Part shown: positions 35,979-44,533 of the stretch, in pieces
Numbering within the stretch: the first letter of the stretch is position 1
Layout: the number at the start of each line of letters is the position of its first letter
Origin: Advenella mimigardefordensis DPN7
GTDB lineage: Bacteria; Pseudomonadota; Gammaproteobacteria; Burkholderiales; Burkholderiaceae_B
Reading direction: 5' to 3'
DNA length: 64,000 nucleotides
Assembly: GCF_000521505.1 (NCBI RefSeq)
Contig: NZ_CP003915.1
Span: 3,720,001 to 3,784,000, forward strand
Notes under the pieces: generated by a model
What the model was told of the DNA's origin: nothing
What the model saw: only the letters and a program-made list of their open reading frames with translations
Database searches by the model: none
Program-made: the position numbers and the translations under genes

Positions 35979-37127
35979 CTATTTCTGTGCGGGAACAACG
36001 GCCTTGCCGTTACGCACGAAAGGCAGCGCGGTCACCGTGGCAGAAACCCATTTGCCACGAATTTCCACTTCGGCGGTATCGCCGGCCACCACGCCCTCAG
36101 GCAGACGGGCAAAGGCCACAGACACACCCAGCGTAGGCGACATGGTGCCGCTGGTGATCTCCCCCTCACCCTGCGTCGTCCGTACCCGCATATGGGCACG
36201 CATCACGCCGCGTTCATTCAGTTTGATACCGGTAAACACGTTCTTGCGGGGGGCGGATTCAATTGCCTCGCGGCCGATGAAGTGGCGCTGGGTATCGGTG
36301 AGGCTGACCGTCCAGGTAAGCGCGGCCTGAGCCGGCTGGATCGTTTCGTCCATATCCTGACCGTAGAGGTTCATGCCTGCTTCAAGACGCAGCGTATCGC
36401 GTGCGCCCAGACCGCAAGGCGCCACGCCGGCAGCGATCAGGCTGTTCCACAATGCTTCGGCCTGCGTGGCAGGCAGCACGATTTCGAATCCATCTTCTCC
36501 GGTATAGCCGGTGCGGGCCACCAGGGTGTCGTTACCGACACTGGCGGCAAAGAAGACCTTGAGCGTTTCGGTCGCTGACTGCCATTCCGGGTGGATTTGC
36601 CAGACCAGCTCACGCGCTTGCGGGCCCTGTACGGCAATCATGGCCAGATCACGCCGAGGGGTGATGACCACATCCAGTTTGTGCTCGCTGACCACCTGCT
36701 GCATCCAGGCAATGTCCTTCTGCGCACAACCGGCGTTCACCACGACGCGCCAGCGGTCGTCATCAAAAAAGTAGACGATCAGATCGTCAATCACCCCGCC
36801 TTCGGGGTTCAGCATGCAACTGTAGAGCGCCTTGCCGGAAATAGCCAGCTTGGCCACATCATTGGCCAGCAGCAGGCTGAGAAAACGTCGCGCCTGCAGG
36901 CCGGTCACATCGACATTGAGCATGTGGGAGACATCGAACATGCCGGCCTTTTGCCGCACGGCATGATGCTCGGCCAGTTGCGAGCCATAGGAAATAGGCA
37001 TTTCCCAGCCGCCGAAATCAACCATTTTGGCGCCGGCAGCCAGATGGGCCGCGAACAGGGGCGTGCGGTTCAGTTGGGTGGGGGGCGCGCTTGCGGAAGC
37101 CGCGGAAGGAGTTGTCTGTGTGGACAT
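35979..37127 (-). CDS. gcvT: Aminomethyltransferase, glycine cleavage T protein
   Basis: Transfers the methylene group from aminomethyl-GcvH to tetrahydrofolate, releasing ammonia. The 382-residue product has [39 protein letters not shown] and [18 protein letters not shown]. The open frame extends 345 bases further upstream, but that stretch is the riboswitch; ATG at 37127 with AGGTG 6 bases before it is the real start. Glycine sensed by the upstream riboswitch should control the whole operon. Confidence 0.96.
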   Translation of the reverse strand: MSTQTTPSAASASAPPTQLNRTPLFAAHLAAGAKMVDFGGWEMPISYGSQLAEHHAVRQKAGMFDVSHMLNVDVTGLQARRFLSLLLANDVAKLAISGKALYSCMLNPEGGVIDDLIVYFFDDDRWRVVVNAGCAQKDIAWMQQVVSEHKLDVVITPRRDLAMIAVQGPQARELVWQIHPEWQSATETLKVFFAASVGNDTLVARTGYTGEDGFEIVLPATQAEALWNSLIAAGVAPCGLGARDTLRLEAGMNLYGQDMDETIQPAQAALTWTVSLTDTQRHFIGREAIESAPRKNVFTGIKLNERGVMRAHMRVRTTQGEGEITSGTMSPTLGVSVAFARLPEGVVAGDTAEVEIRGKWVSATVTALPFVRNGKAVVPAQK

Positions 37128-37195
37128 GCTTGCACCTGTTGAAAAGGATTGAAGGTCGCAACGCACAGGTTTCACCACGAAACCGGCGCTTGTCG

Positions 37196-37415
37196 CCCTC
37201 TGTCCTTTTGCCTGAGAGTTGTCGCGCGCTTTGAGCAGCCTGTTGGCGCTGCACAGCGCGTTTCCCCTTCGGCGCCTTAATGAAAAGGTCTCTCCAGAGT
37301 GCCTTACCGGCTGAGCCGGTGATTGTGCGGTACATGGACCTGAGCGATTCCGGGCGAATTGCGCCTTCGGTGGCAACGTGACGGGCCGGTGGCCGCCTGC
37401 TGCTCTCTCCCACGA
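37196..37415 (-). promoter_or_regulatory. Tandem glycine riboswitch
   Basis: Two glycine aptamers in series upstream of gcvT. The first (~37415-37325) opens with GGGAGAGA and has CACCGAAGGCGC and CGCTCAGGTCCATGTACCG. The second (~37316-37196) opens with CTGGAGAGACC, has GCGCCGAAGGGG and ends ACTCTCAGGCAAAAGGACAG, the classical signature. It is normally an ON switch that lets glycine induce its own catabolism. A short stem GGTTTC/GAAACC (37167-37183) between it and the start may be part of the expression platform. Confidence 0.95.
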
Positions 37416-37418
37416 CAA

Positions 37419-37447
37419 TTTAAAAGCATGCGAAAGGATACAGGCAA
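37419..37447 (-). promoter_or_regulatory. Probable promoter of the gcv operon
   Basis: On the minus strand TTGCCT (37447-37442) and TTTAAA (37424-37419) are 17 bases apart. The predicted start falls at the 5' edge of the first glycine aptamer, which supports it. Confidence 0.45.
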
Positions 37448-37472
37448 ACGGCAAAAAAATCCATTGCGGCAT

Positions 37473-37895
37473 CCCCGATATTTGATTTTTTACCGCCGCC
37501 GCCCGGGGGAATGACCGAGGTCCCGTCAGGCGGATTCACCCTTTCAAAAAGCGCGTAAGTTAAGCGATGTTAAACGTCGTTAATGTATGGTTGTCATAAC
37601 AATACGAACTGTTACATCTTATAGTTTCAATTAAATAATTCTTTGGAAAAGAGATAGAATACACTTGACCACAAGCCATTTGTCACCCGTGCGATCGTAT
37701 CCTCACACACGAGTGTCATCAAGTTGCGGTAAACTAGCCATCCGCTGGTGAACGTCAGCATAAAACACAACTATATTCTATATTTAAAACACGTTTTCAG
37801 TAGCAGCTACCTTAGCGAGCAGATCCATCCTGGAACAGTTCACTATTGCAGCCAGCAACAAGCGCCCTAGTGGCAACTACATAAGGAGTACTATT
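37473..37895. other. AT-rich non-coding gap before the GrlR-like gene
   Basis: Around 420 bases, AT-rich from ~37550, with no credible open frame. It probably carries the promoter of the GrlR-like gene. TTGT-CATA-ACAA (37590-37601) is a small palindrome; no convincing -35/-10 pair was fixed. Confidence 0.4.
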
Positions 37896-38228
37896 ATGGA
37901 TAACGGTTTCTACGCAACAGTAATCGCAGATTCCAAAGCCCATGCCGGAGTAACGGTCGTAGAAGACAATAAGGTCCGGGGGGGCGATGCCCATTACCTG
38001 TATTCAGGCACCATCCAGGCCAATGGCAGCGATGAAATCGTCGCCAACCTGAAAATCAAAGCCTATACCGCAGTCGACCAGTCTTTCGGCACCGACGAAA
38101 ACAGCTTCGAGTTGTCCCTCATGGGCAGTAAAACCGAAACCGGTTTCCGCCTGACTGGCTATTCCCCCAGCGGTCGCGAAATCGTGATTGATGCCCGGAA
38201 AATCGCCAATATCGATCTGGGATTCTAG
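37896..38228 (+). CDS. Small GrlR-like protein
   Basis: A 110-residue soluble protein with an ideal ribosome binding site (AAGGAG 8 bases before ATG). The start DNGFYATVIADS, VRGGDAHYLYSGTI and the later beta strands resemble GrlR, the small beta-barrel negative regulator of the LEE type III secretion locus. No partner GrlA-like regulator or secretion gene is nearby, so a role in type III secretion is not implied. Homologues outside pathogens mostly have no known function. It is a single-gene unit ended by a strong terminator. Confidence 0.6.
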   Translation: MDNGFYATVIADSKAHAGVTVVEDNKVRGGDAHYLYSGTIQANGSDEIVANLKIKAYTAVDQSFGTDENSFELSLMGSKTETGFRLTGYSPSGREIVIDARKIANIDLGF

Positions 38229-38261
38229 TCTGCCCCGCGCGCTTTTTGAACGTTAATCTGC

Positions 38262-38329
38262 GGACCGGCGCCGACGCTCCCCGCGTCGTACCGCCCCTTT
38301 TCGGGGAGCATCAGCCGGTCCAGCTTTTT
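38262..38329 (+). terminator. Rho-independent terminator behind the GrlR-like gene
   Basis: Two nested perfect 8-bp stems, GGACCGGC with GCCGGTCC and GCTCCCCG with CGGGGAGC, followed by AGCTTTTT. The T-run is on the plus strand. Confidence 0.75.
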
Positions 38330-38405
38330 CCTGTTTTCTACCCCTACCCTACCGTTCTGTCATGATCACCGGAGCAGCGCTGATCCGCGACTGAGCAAGC
38401 CTCAC

Positions 38406-40025
38406 CTATGCAGTTTCGCCCGCTGGTCGGGCAGGATGGTAGCGTTCGAGAATATGGCGATCAACGGGTGGGTCTTCCTGAAACGCCTGTGAAACAGCCT
38501 CAGTGATCTGCTTCCATACATCGGCTTCGCGCAATACAGGTATCTCTTTGGCCAGAACGTTACTGAGTTCTCCCCGGTTTTGTTCAATGGAACGCAACAC
38601 ACGATCCGCCTGCTGATCAGGCATTTCAACAATTTCCTTGATCGCCTGACGAGCACGCCCGTGACTGCGCAGGTACCGGGATTGTTCGCGCATCTGTTCC
38701 GTCAGGGTGCGCTTGACTATATTGGACAGAAAAATAACGTGTGGCCCCAGATCCGGATAACGCCAGACAGGGCAGGCCTGCTCGAATCCGCCGAACTCGA
38801 AGTTGGATACAACCCCGTCTGAATAGGTCGTTTGTGTGGATTTGAACGTGATAAATTCTCGCACAGCGTGCATCAGGGGTTTGGAGACCTCGTCAAGCAC
38901 GCGGTCATAACTGCGCCGCTCTCCCGCATCATCCGTGATAACCGCTGACACGGGCAAAATAACAGGCTCCGGTACCACTCCATCACGTCTCAATATGTCA
39001 TTGATCAGAAAGCGGTGAACCCGGCCATTGCCATCCGCCAGTGGATGAATGTACACAAAACCGAAAGCAGCAACTGCACTGCGCATGACGGGCGATTGAC
39101 CCTGTGTTCGTTCAAGAAAGACTTGCAGCCCGTGCAGCATCGCCCCCACATCCTCGTGTGGCGGTGCGACGTAATGCACGATGTCCTGATAGTGAACCGT
39201 TTCCCCTACAAAAACAGGCGAGTGACGCAGCCCCAGATGGCTGAGCGAAGTACGCTTACCGAGTATCTCACCCTGCAGCTGCGCCAGCGTTTCGTCCGTT
39301 AAAGGACAATCTCCCTGTCCGGTTCGGCGCGCCATGACATCAGCGAACCGTTCAATCCGATTGCCGCGATCTGCTTCGCCTTCGATTGTGAAAGTCGCCT
39401 TGCTTTCCCTTAGCGTCATCCAGACCGCTGCCCGCCGCAACAGATCCTCGCCGAACTCAGCCTGGAGGTTCTGAAATAGCTGCAGCACATCCAGGGCGGC
39501 CGCCCTATTGAACGCGTCGGTCTTAACGACCATCGGGCAAAAGTACCGTGTGCCCGGCAGGTTGTCCTTAATGCGCCAGCGAGGCACTTTAACTGCATGA
39601 TCACTGGAGGCGGCCACAAGCTTAGTGTCGTCGATCGCGTCTACATAATTACCTCCCAGACGCTCGGGCACCTGCAATGCGTCCTCGGTCAACCATTCAT
39701 ACAGAAAGGCTGCCCGGCGAGCATATTGCCCCGTAGGCTCTGCATCCACCCAGGCCTGGATAAACTCCGGGCCGGTCCTGGTAAACAGGCGCGACAAAAA
39801 CTCCAGTTGTGGCACTTCATGACGCAGGTGGAACTGTAGATGCGCAACTGGCTCGTCTGAGGGGCGCATAGACTCCTGGTACGTTTCCAGCCTATCACCG
39901 TCCACGATTTGGGTGGCCCGCCGATTACCAATTTGGCTCTGTACGGGTAGGCGGCTAACCGGACGCACCTCATACCGCTGCTCAAGCCACGCAGCTCCGA
40001 TAGGATCATTTGGCAGATCACTCAT
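38406..40025 (-). CDS. Fic-domain protein (probable AMP-transferase, class II)
   Basis: A 539-residue Fic protein. The catalytic motif HPLADGNGRVHR is complete at residues 327-338 (family HPFx(D/E)GNGRxxR). An inhibitory motif, TFTIEG (211-216; S/T-x3-E-G/N), lies in a helix before the Fic core, so the protein should be self-inhibited like other class II members, usually adenylylating a target protein with ATP. The ~200-residue N-terminal part and the C-terminal winged-helix-like part are typical of longer Fic proteins. It has no separate antitoxin. A repeat array lies directly upstream. An accessory gene in this location. Confidence 0.9.
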   Translation of the reverse strand: MSDLPNDPIGAAWLEQRYEVRPVSRLPVQSQIGNRRATQIVDGDRLETYQESMRPSDEPVAHLQFHLRHEVPQLEFLSRLFTRTGPEFIQAWVDAEPTGQYARRAAFLYEWLTEDALQVPERLGGNYVDAIDDTKLVAASSDHAVKVPRWRIKDNLPGTRYFCPMVVKTDAFNRAAALDVLQLFQNLQAEFGEDLLRRAAVWMTLRESKATFTIEGEADRGNRIERFADVMARRTGQGDCPLTDETLAQLQGEILGKRTSLSHLGLRHSPVFVGETVHYQDIVHYVAPPHEDVGAMLHGLQVFLERTQGQSPVMRSAVAAFGFVYIHPLADGNGRVHRFLINDILRRDGVVPEPVILPVSAVITDDAGERRSYDRVLDEVSKPLMHAVREFITFKSTQTTYSDGVVSNFEFGGFEQACPVWRYPDLGPHVIFLSNIVKRTLTEQMREQSRYLRSHGRARQAIKEIVEMPDQQADRVLRSIEQNRGELSNVLAKEIPVLREADVWKQITEAVSQAFQEDPPVDRHILERYHPARPAGETA

Positions 40026-40085
40026 AGCGTCTTTCCGTAGGTATCGAGACGGGACGGAAAATAAGGATTAGAATCGGCTCGAAAT

Positions 40086-40374
40086 GCATAAAATCACTGA
40101 CGGACGCATAAAATCAATTAGAAATTAGACAATTTGTATAAATTCGATTATGTCCGTGAAAGCAGATGGCGTCAATCATCTACAAACTCAGTCGCTGCTT
40201 TGACTCAAATCAGGCGGCTTAACTCATAGCCTATTGGGATCCTGACAGAGCCCGTTTCTATTACCGATAGCATGATTTGCATAAAATCGATTACGATTGC
40301 ATAAAAGCGATTAGAAATCACCCGATTTGCATAAAAATAATTATAAATAATGAATTAATGCAAAAAATCGATTT
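40086..40374. repeat. Seven degenerate 15-bp direct repeats upstream of the Fic gene
   Basis: Copies close to GCATAAAATCGATTA begin at 40086, 40106, 40136, 40279, 40299, 40329 and 40360. Spacing is 20 and 30 in the first group and 20, 30 and 31 in the second, i.e. whole helical turns. The two groups also match in their flanks (GAAAT behind the second copy of each), so a module of ~65 bases seems to have been duplicated. The array lies between the Fic start (61 bases away) and the end of the yhiN-like gene, and looks like a multi-site operator. Confidence 0.65.
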
Positions 40375-40391
40375 CAACTTCAAATGCCGCG

Positions 40392-41594
40392 CTACGCCGA
40401 CAGAGCCCGCCCGCAGGCCACGGCCGATGCCCAGGCCCACTGAAAGTTATACCCCCCCAGCCAGCCGGTCACATCTACCACTTCACCAATAAAATACAGC
40501 CCCGGCACTTTGCGTGCCTGCATGGATTTCTGATCCAGCTCGCGGGTATCCACACCGCCGCGCATCACCTCAGCCTTCTTGTAGCCTACGGTTCCCGATG
40601 GTGTCAGCGTCCACGGTTGCGCACTGTCCGCCAGTTGCATCAAGGGCTTGTCGGCCGTATCGGCCAGCCGTTGCGCTGCCGGCATTCCCCGATCGTGCAG
40701 CCAGTTCTCGGCTAGTCGGCGCGGCCAGATTTCGCTCAGCACATGTCCCAGGCTCTGTCGGCTGCCCTTTTTGCGCTGCACCAGTTCCTGCGCCAGACGC
40801 CGACCCGGCAGCAAATCAATCCGAATCGGCGTATCGGGCTCCCAATAGCTGGAAATCTGCAGAATTCCCGGACCGGACAGGCCGCGATGGGTAAACAGCA
40901 GGTCTTCATCGAACACACCACGCCGCTTGCCTTCGCCCGTTTCCAGGCGCACCGGCACGGCCAGCCCCGAAAGCTCTGCAAACGGCCGCCAGCTTTGCGG
41001 ATCGAAGGTTAGCGGCACCAGTGCAGGGCGGGGTTCGATAATTTTCAGGCCGAACTGGCGCGCCGTCTTCAACCCGAAATCGGTCGCGCCCAGCTGGGGA
41101 ATGGCCATGCCGCCGGTGGCAATCACCAGATTGTCGGCACTCACTTTCCCGGCCTGAGTCTGCACCGTAAACCGGCCATTCTCCTGGCCAATCGCGCTCA
41201 CGGTTACCTGCATGCGCCGCTTTACGCCGCCCTTCTCACATTCGGCTACCAGCATGTCGATAATTTGCTCGCTACTGTCGTCGCAAAACAGCTGCCCCTT
41301 GTGCTTTTCATGCCAGGCAATACCGTGGCTGCGCACCAGTGCCAGAAAGTCTTCAGGGGTATAGGCAGACAGAGCCGAACGGCAGAACGCCGGATTGGCG
41401 GACAGAAACTGCTGCCAGGTGGCGCCGCTATTGGTGAAATTGCAGCGACCACCACCGGAGATGCGGATTTTTTCCGCCAGCCGGCTGGCGTGATCCAGCA
41501 GGACAACCCGCTGCCCACGCTGGCCGGCCACTGCTGCGCACATCAGGCCGGCAGCACCGGCACCGATGATCACGACATCAAAATGATCACTCAT
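40392..41594 (-). CDS. HI0933/YhiN-family flavoprotein
   Basis: A 400-residue FAD-dependent oxidoreductase. The N-terminal dinucleotide motif is VVIIGAGAAGLMCAAVAG, followed by ISGGGRCNFTNSG, and the C-terminal FAD segment is GLYFIGEVVDVTGWLGGYNFQWAWASG-like with YNFQWAWAS. The reaction is unproven for most members of the family; some reduce steroid or flavonoid double bonds. Its start overlaps the end of the decarboxylase gene by 8 bases, so the two are probably co-transcribed. Confidence 0.88.
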   Translation of the reverse strand: MSDHFDVVIIGAGAAGLMCAAVAGQRGQRVVLLDHASRLAEKIRISGGGRCNFTNSGATWQQFLSANPAFCRSALSAYTPEDFLALVRSHGIAWHEKHKGQLFCDDSSEQIIDMLVAECEKGGVKRRMQVTVSAIGQENGRFTVQTQAGKVSADNLVIATGGMAIPQLGATDFGLKTARQFGLKIIEPRPALVPLTFDPQSWRPFAELSGLAVPVRLETGEGKRRGVFDEDLLFTHRGLSGPGILQISSYWEPDTPIRIDLLPGRRLAQELVQRKKGSRQSLGHVLSEIWPRRLAENWLHDRGMPAAQRLADTADKPLMQLADSAQPWTLTPSGTVGYKKAEVMRGGVDTRELDQKSMQARKVPGLYFIGEVVDVTGWLGGYNFQWAWASAVACGRALSA

Positions 41595-43851
41595 CCAGCT
41601 TCAGGCAGTCCACGTAGAAGAACTCATTGCCATTGTCTTCGGTCACATGGCCCAGGCCATGGATAAAGGTCTCGAAGCCGGGGAATTTCTCATTAAAGCC
41701 ACGGGCAAATTTCAGGTATTCCACAATGGTTTTATTGAAACGCTCGCCCGGAATCAGCAGCGGAATGCCCGGTGGGTATGGCGTGAGCAGCACCCCGGTC
41801 ACCCGACCTTCAAGCTGATCCAGCGGCACGCGTTCCACCTCGCGGTGCGCCATCTTGGCGAAGGCATCCGAGGGCTTGAGCGCCGGCACCATGTCCGACA
41901 GATACACCTCGGTGGTCAGGCGGGCCACATCGTTTTCGCTATAGGCTTCGTGGATTTTCTGGCAAAGATCACGCAGGCCCATACGCTCGTACTGGCGGAA
42001 ATCGGCGCAGAACTCGGGCAGGATACGCCATAACGGCGCATTGCGATCGTAATCGTCTTTGAACTGCTGCAGGGCCGTTACCAGCGTATTCCAGCGGCCT
42101 TTGGTAATGCCGATGGAGAACAGAATAAAGAACGAATACAGGCCGGTTTTTTCAACCACAATACCGTGTTCGGCCAGATACTTGGACACCAGCGCTGCAG
42201 GAATGCCGCTCTCGGCAAAATTACCGTCAATATCCAATCCCGGCGTGATAATGGTCGCCTTGATCGGATCCAGCATATTGAAGTTTTCGGCCAGGTCGCC
42301 AAAGCCGTGCCACTCGTCACCGGACTCCAGAATCCAGTCTTCCTGAATACCGATACCCTCGGACACCAGACGATTGGGACCCCAGACCTTGAACCACCAG
42401 TCATTTCGGCCATACTCGGACGCCACCTTGCGCATCGCACGGCGAAAATCCATGGCTTCGCGGATACTTTCCTCCACCAGCGCAGTACCACCGGGTGGCT
42501 CCATCATGGCAGCCGACACATCGCAGGACGCAATAATTGCGTATTGCGGCGAAGTGGAGGTATGCATCAGAAACGCTTCATTGAAAATATTGCGATCCAG
42601 CTTGCGGGTCTCGGATTCCTGCACCACGATCTGCGATGCCTGGGAAATACCGGCTAGCAGCTTATGCGTCGAGTGCGTGGCAAAAACCATCGCGTCCTTG
42701 CTGCGTGGCCGGTCCGGACCGATCGCATGCATATTCGTATAGAACTCGTGAAAGGCCGCATGTGGCAGCCACGCTTCGTCAAAGTGCAGTGTATCAACGG
42801 TACTGCCCAGCTTTTCCTTGATCATTTCCACGTTATAGATCACGCCATCGTAGGTACTTTGCGTGAGCGTGAGAATGCGCGGTGTCTTGTTCTTGAGCTC
42901 GCGGGCAAACGGATTGGCCTCAATCTTCTTCTGGATGCTTTCGGGATCGAACTCCTCCAGCGGGATCGGGCCGATAATACCCAGGTGATTGCGCGTTGGG
43001 CGCAGAAACACGGGGATGGCACCGGTCATGGTGATCGCATGCAGAATTGATTTATGACAGTTGCGGTCAACGACCACCACATCATCATTCGCCACGTTGG
43101 CGTGCCACACAACCTTATTGGATGTGGACGTGCCATTGGTCACAAAATAACAGTGATCGGCATGAAAAATACGCGCTGCGTTGCGCTCGGACTCGGCCAC
43201 CGGGCCGGTATGGTCCAGCAGTTGCCCCAGTTCCTCGACCGCGTTACACACATCGGCGCGCAGCATATTCTCACCGAAAAACTGGTGAAACATCTGCCCT
43301 ACCGGGCTTTTCAGGAAGGCAACACCGCCGGAATGCCCCGGGCAGTGCCAGGAGTAGGAACCATCCTGCGCGTACTTGACCAGTTCGCGGAAAAACGGTG
43401 GCGACAGGCCGTCCAGATAGCTTTTTGCTTCGCGGATAATATGGCGGGCGACGAACTCCGGCGTATCCTCGAACATATGAATAAAGCCATGCAATTCACG
43501 CAGAATGTCATTGGGAATATGCTCGGATGTACGGGTTTCGCCGTACAGATAAATAGGAATGTCTTCGTTGCGGAAACGCAGTTCGCCAATAAAGGTTCGC
43601 AGATTGCGAATGGCATGGGCCACGTCTTCACGTGAGTCCACGTCGAACTCTTCGTCATCGATAGACAGAATGAAAGCGCTGGCACGGCTCTGCTGCTGCG
43701 CGAACGAACTCAGATCGCCATAACTGGTCACGCCAAGCACCTCGACGCCTTCTGCCTTGATAGCATCGGCAAGGGCACGAATACCGAAACCGGACGCACT
43801 GTCCGAGCGGAAGTCTTCGTCAATGATGACGATGGGGAAACGAAATTTCAT
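41587..43851 (-). CDS. Arginine/lysine/ornithine decarboxylase (PLP, fold type I)
   Basis: A 754-residue decarboxylase of the large acid-inducible type (AdiA/CadA/LdcC). It has an N-terminal wing domain (residues ~1-130), the PLP core with HCPGHSGGVAF and the Schiff-base lysine in ATHSTHKLLAG, and a C-terminal domain. Specificity among Arg, Lys and Orn cannot be read with confidence. ATG at 43851 with AGGAG before it is preferred to an upstream codon at 43875. It produces a polyamine or diamine and consumes a proton. It lies 33 bases behind dcd. Confidence 0.92.
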   Translation of the reverse strand: MKFRFPIVIIDEDFRSDSASGFGIRALADAIKAEGVEVLGVTSYGDLSSFAQQQSRASAFILSIDDEEFDVDSREDVAHAIRNLRTFIGELRFRNEDIPIYLYGETRTSEHIPNDILRELHGFIHMFEDTPEFVARHIIREAKSYLDGLSPPFFRELVKYAQDGSYSWHCPGHSGGVAFLKSPVGQMFHQFFGENMLRADVCNAVEELGQLLDHTGPVAESERNAARIFHADHCYFVTNGTSTSNKVVWHANVANDDVVVVDRNCHKSILHAITMTGAIPVFLRPTRNHLGIIGPIPLEEFDPESIQKKIEANPFARELKNKTPRILTLTQSTYDGVIYNVEMIKEKLGSTVDTLHFDEAWLPHAAFHEFYTNMHAIGPDRPRSKDAMVFATHSTHKLLAGISQASQIVVQESETRKLDRNIFNEAFLMHTSTSPQYAIIASCDVSAAMMEPPGGTALVEESIREAMDFRRAMRKVASEYGRNDWWFKVWGPNRLVSEGIGIQEDWILESGDEWHGFGDLAENFNMLDPIKATIITPGLDIDGNFAESGIPAALVSKYLAEHGIVVEKTGLYSFFILFSIGITKGRWNTLVTALQQFKDDYDRNAPLWRILPEFCADFRQYERMGLRDLCQKIHEAYSENDVARLTTEVYLSDMVPALKPSDAFAKMAHREVERVPLDQLEGRVTGVLLTPYPPGIPLLIPGERFNKTIVEYLKFARGFNEKFPGFETFIHGLGHVTEDNGNEFFYVDCLKLDE

Positions 43852-43884
43852 CGGGTACTCCTGGCTGGCTGACAAATAGCCTGA

Positions 43885-44448
43885 TTATGTTCTTGGAAGT
43901 GTGACGCCTTGTTGACCCTGATACTTTCCGCCGCGATCACGGTATGACGTTTCGCATACTTCGTCGCCCTGCAGGAACAGAAACTGGGCACATCCCTCGC
44001 CGGCATAGATTTTTGCCGGCAGCGGTGTCGTATTGGAAAATTCCAGCGTTACGTGGCCTTCCCACTCCGGCTCCAGCGGCGTCACGTTCACGATAATGCC
44101 GCAGCGTGCGTAGGTACTTTTACCCAGGCAGATCGTAAGCACTTCACGCGGAATGCGGAAATACTCAACGGTGCGGGCAAGCGCAAACGAGTTCGGCGGG
44201 ATAATGCACACATCCCCCTTGAAATCCACAAAGGATTTCTCGTCGAAGTTCTTGGGATCCACGATGGTGGAATTGATATTGGTAAAAATCTTGAATTCGT
44301 CGGCGCAACGCACATCGTAACCGTAGCTGCTGGTGCCGTAGCTCACGATTTTCTGGCCATCACGCTCGCGCACCTGACCCGCCTCGAAGGGAGTGATCAT
44401 GCCGTCTTGCGCCGCCTGCCGAATCCACCGGTCATTCTTGATACTCAT
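43885..44448 (-). CDS. dcd: dCTP deaminase
   Basis: Deaminates dCTP to dUTP, the main source of dUMP for ThyA. The 187-residue trimeric enzyme has [13 protein letters not shown], the nucleotide-binding [10 protein letters not shown], and the catalytic glutamate in [17 protein letters not shown], ending with [12 protein letters not shown]. It lies in the minus-strand series apbC-tamA-tamB-dcd-decarboxylase; apbC and dcd are often neighbours in betaproteobacteria. Confidence 0.97.
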   Translation of the reverse strand: MSIKNDRWIRQAAQDGMITPFEAGQVRERDGQKIVSYGTSSYGYDVRCADEFKIFTNINSTIVDPKNFDEKSFVDFKGDVCIIPPNSFALARTVEYFRIPREVLTICLGKSTYARCGIIVNVTPLEPEWEGHVTLEFSNTTPLPAKIYAGEGCAQFLFLQGDEVCETSYRDRGGKYQGQQGVTLPRT

Positions 44449-44500
44449 AGACTGTATCTCTCTGCTGGGGTCTGCCCCGAAGGGAAAAGCGCCATTGTAG

Positions 44501-44518
44501 CCCCTGCAGCTGCAGGGG
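44501..44518. other. 18-bp perfect palindrome between tamB and dcd
   Basis: CCCCTGCAG joined directly to CTGCAGGGG. No T-run follows on either strand, so it is not a classical terminator. It lies just behind the tamB stop and may form a 3' stem or be a chance GC-rich palindrome. Confidence 0.3.
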
Positions 44519-44533
44519 AGTATGCATTTTTCA

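Noticed and set aside
35979..37472. N-terminally extended GcvT of 497 residues
   Set aside because: The first 115 codons lie in the glycine riboswitch; the ATG at 37127 has the ribosome binding site and the family start.
40086..40374. Repeat array considered as CRISPR
   Set aside because: Repeats are only 15 bases, AT-rich and degenerate, spacers are 5 to 16 bases and there are no cas genes.
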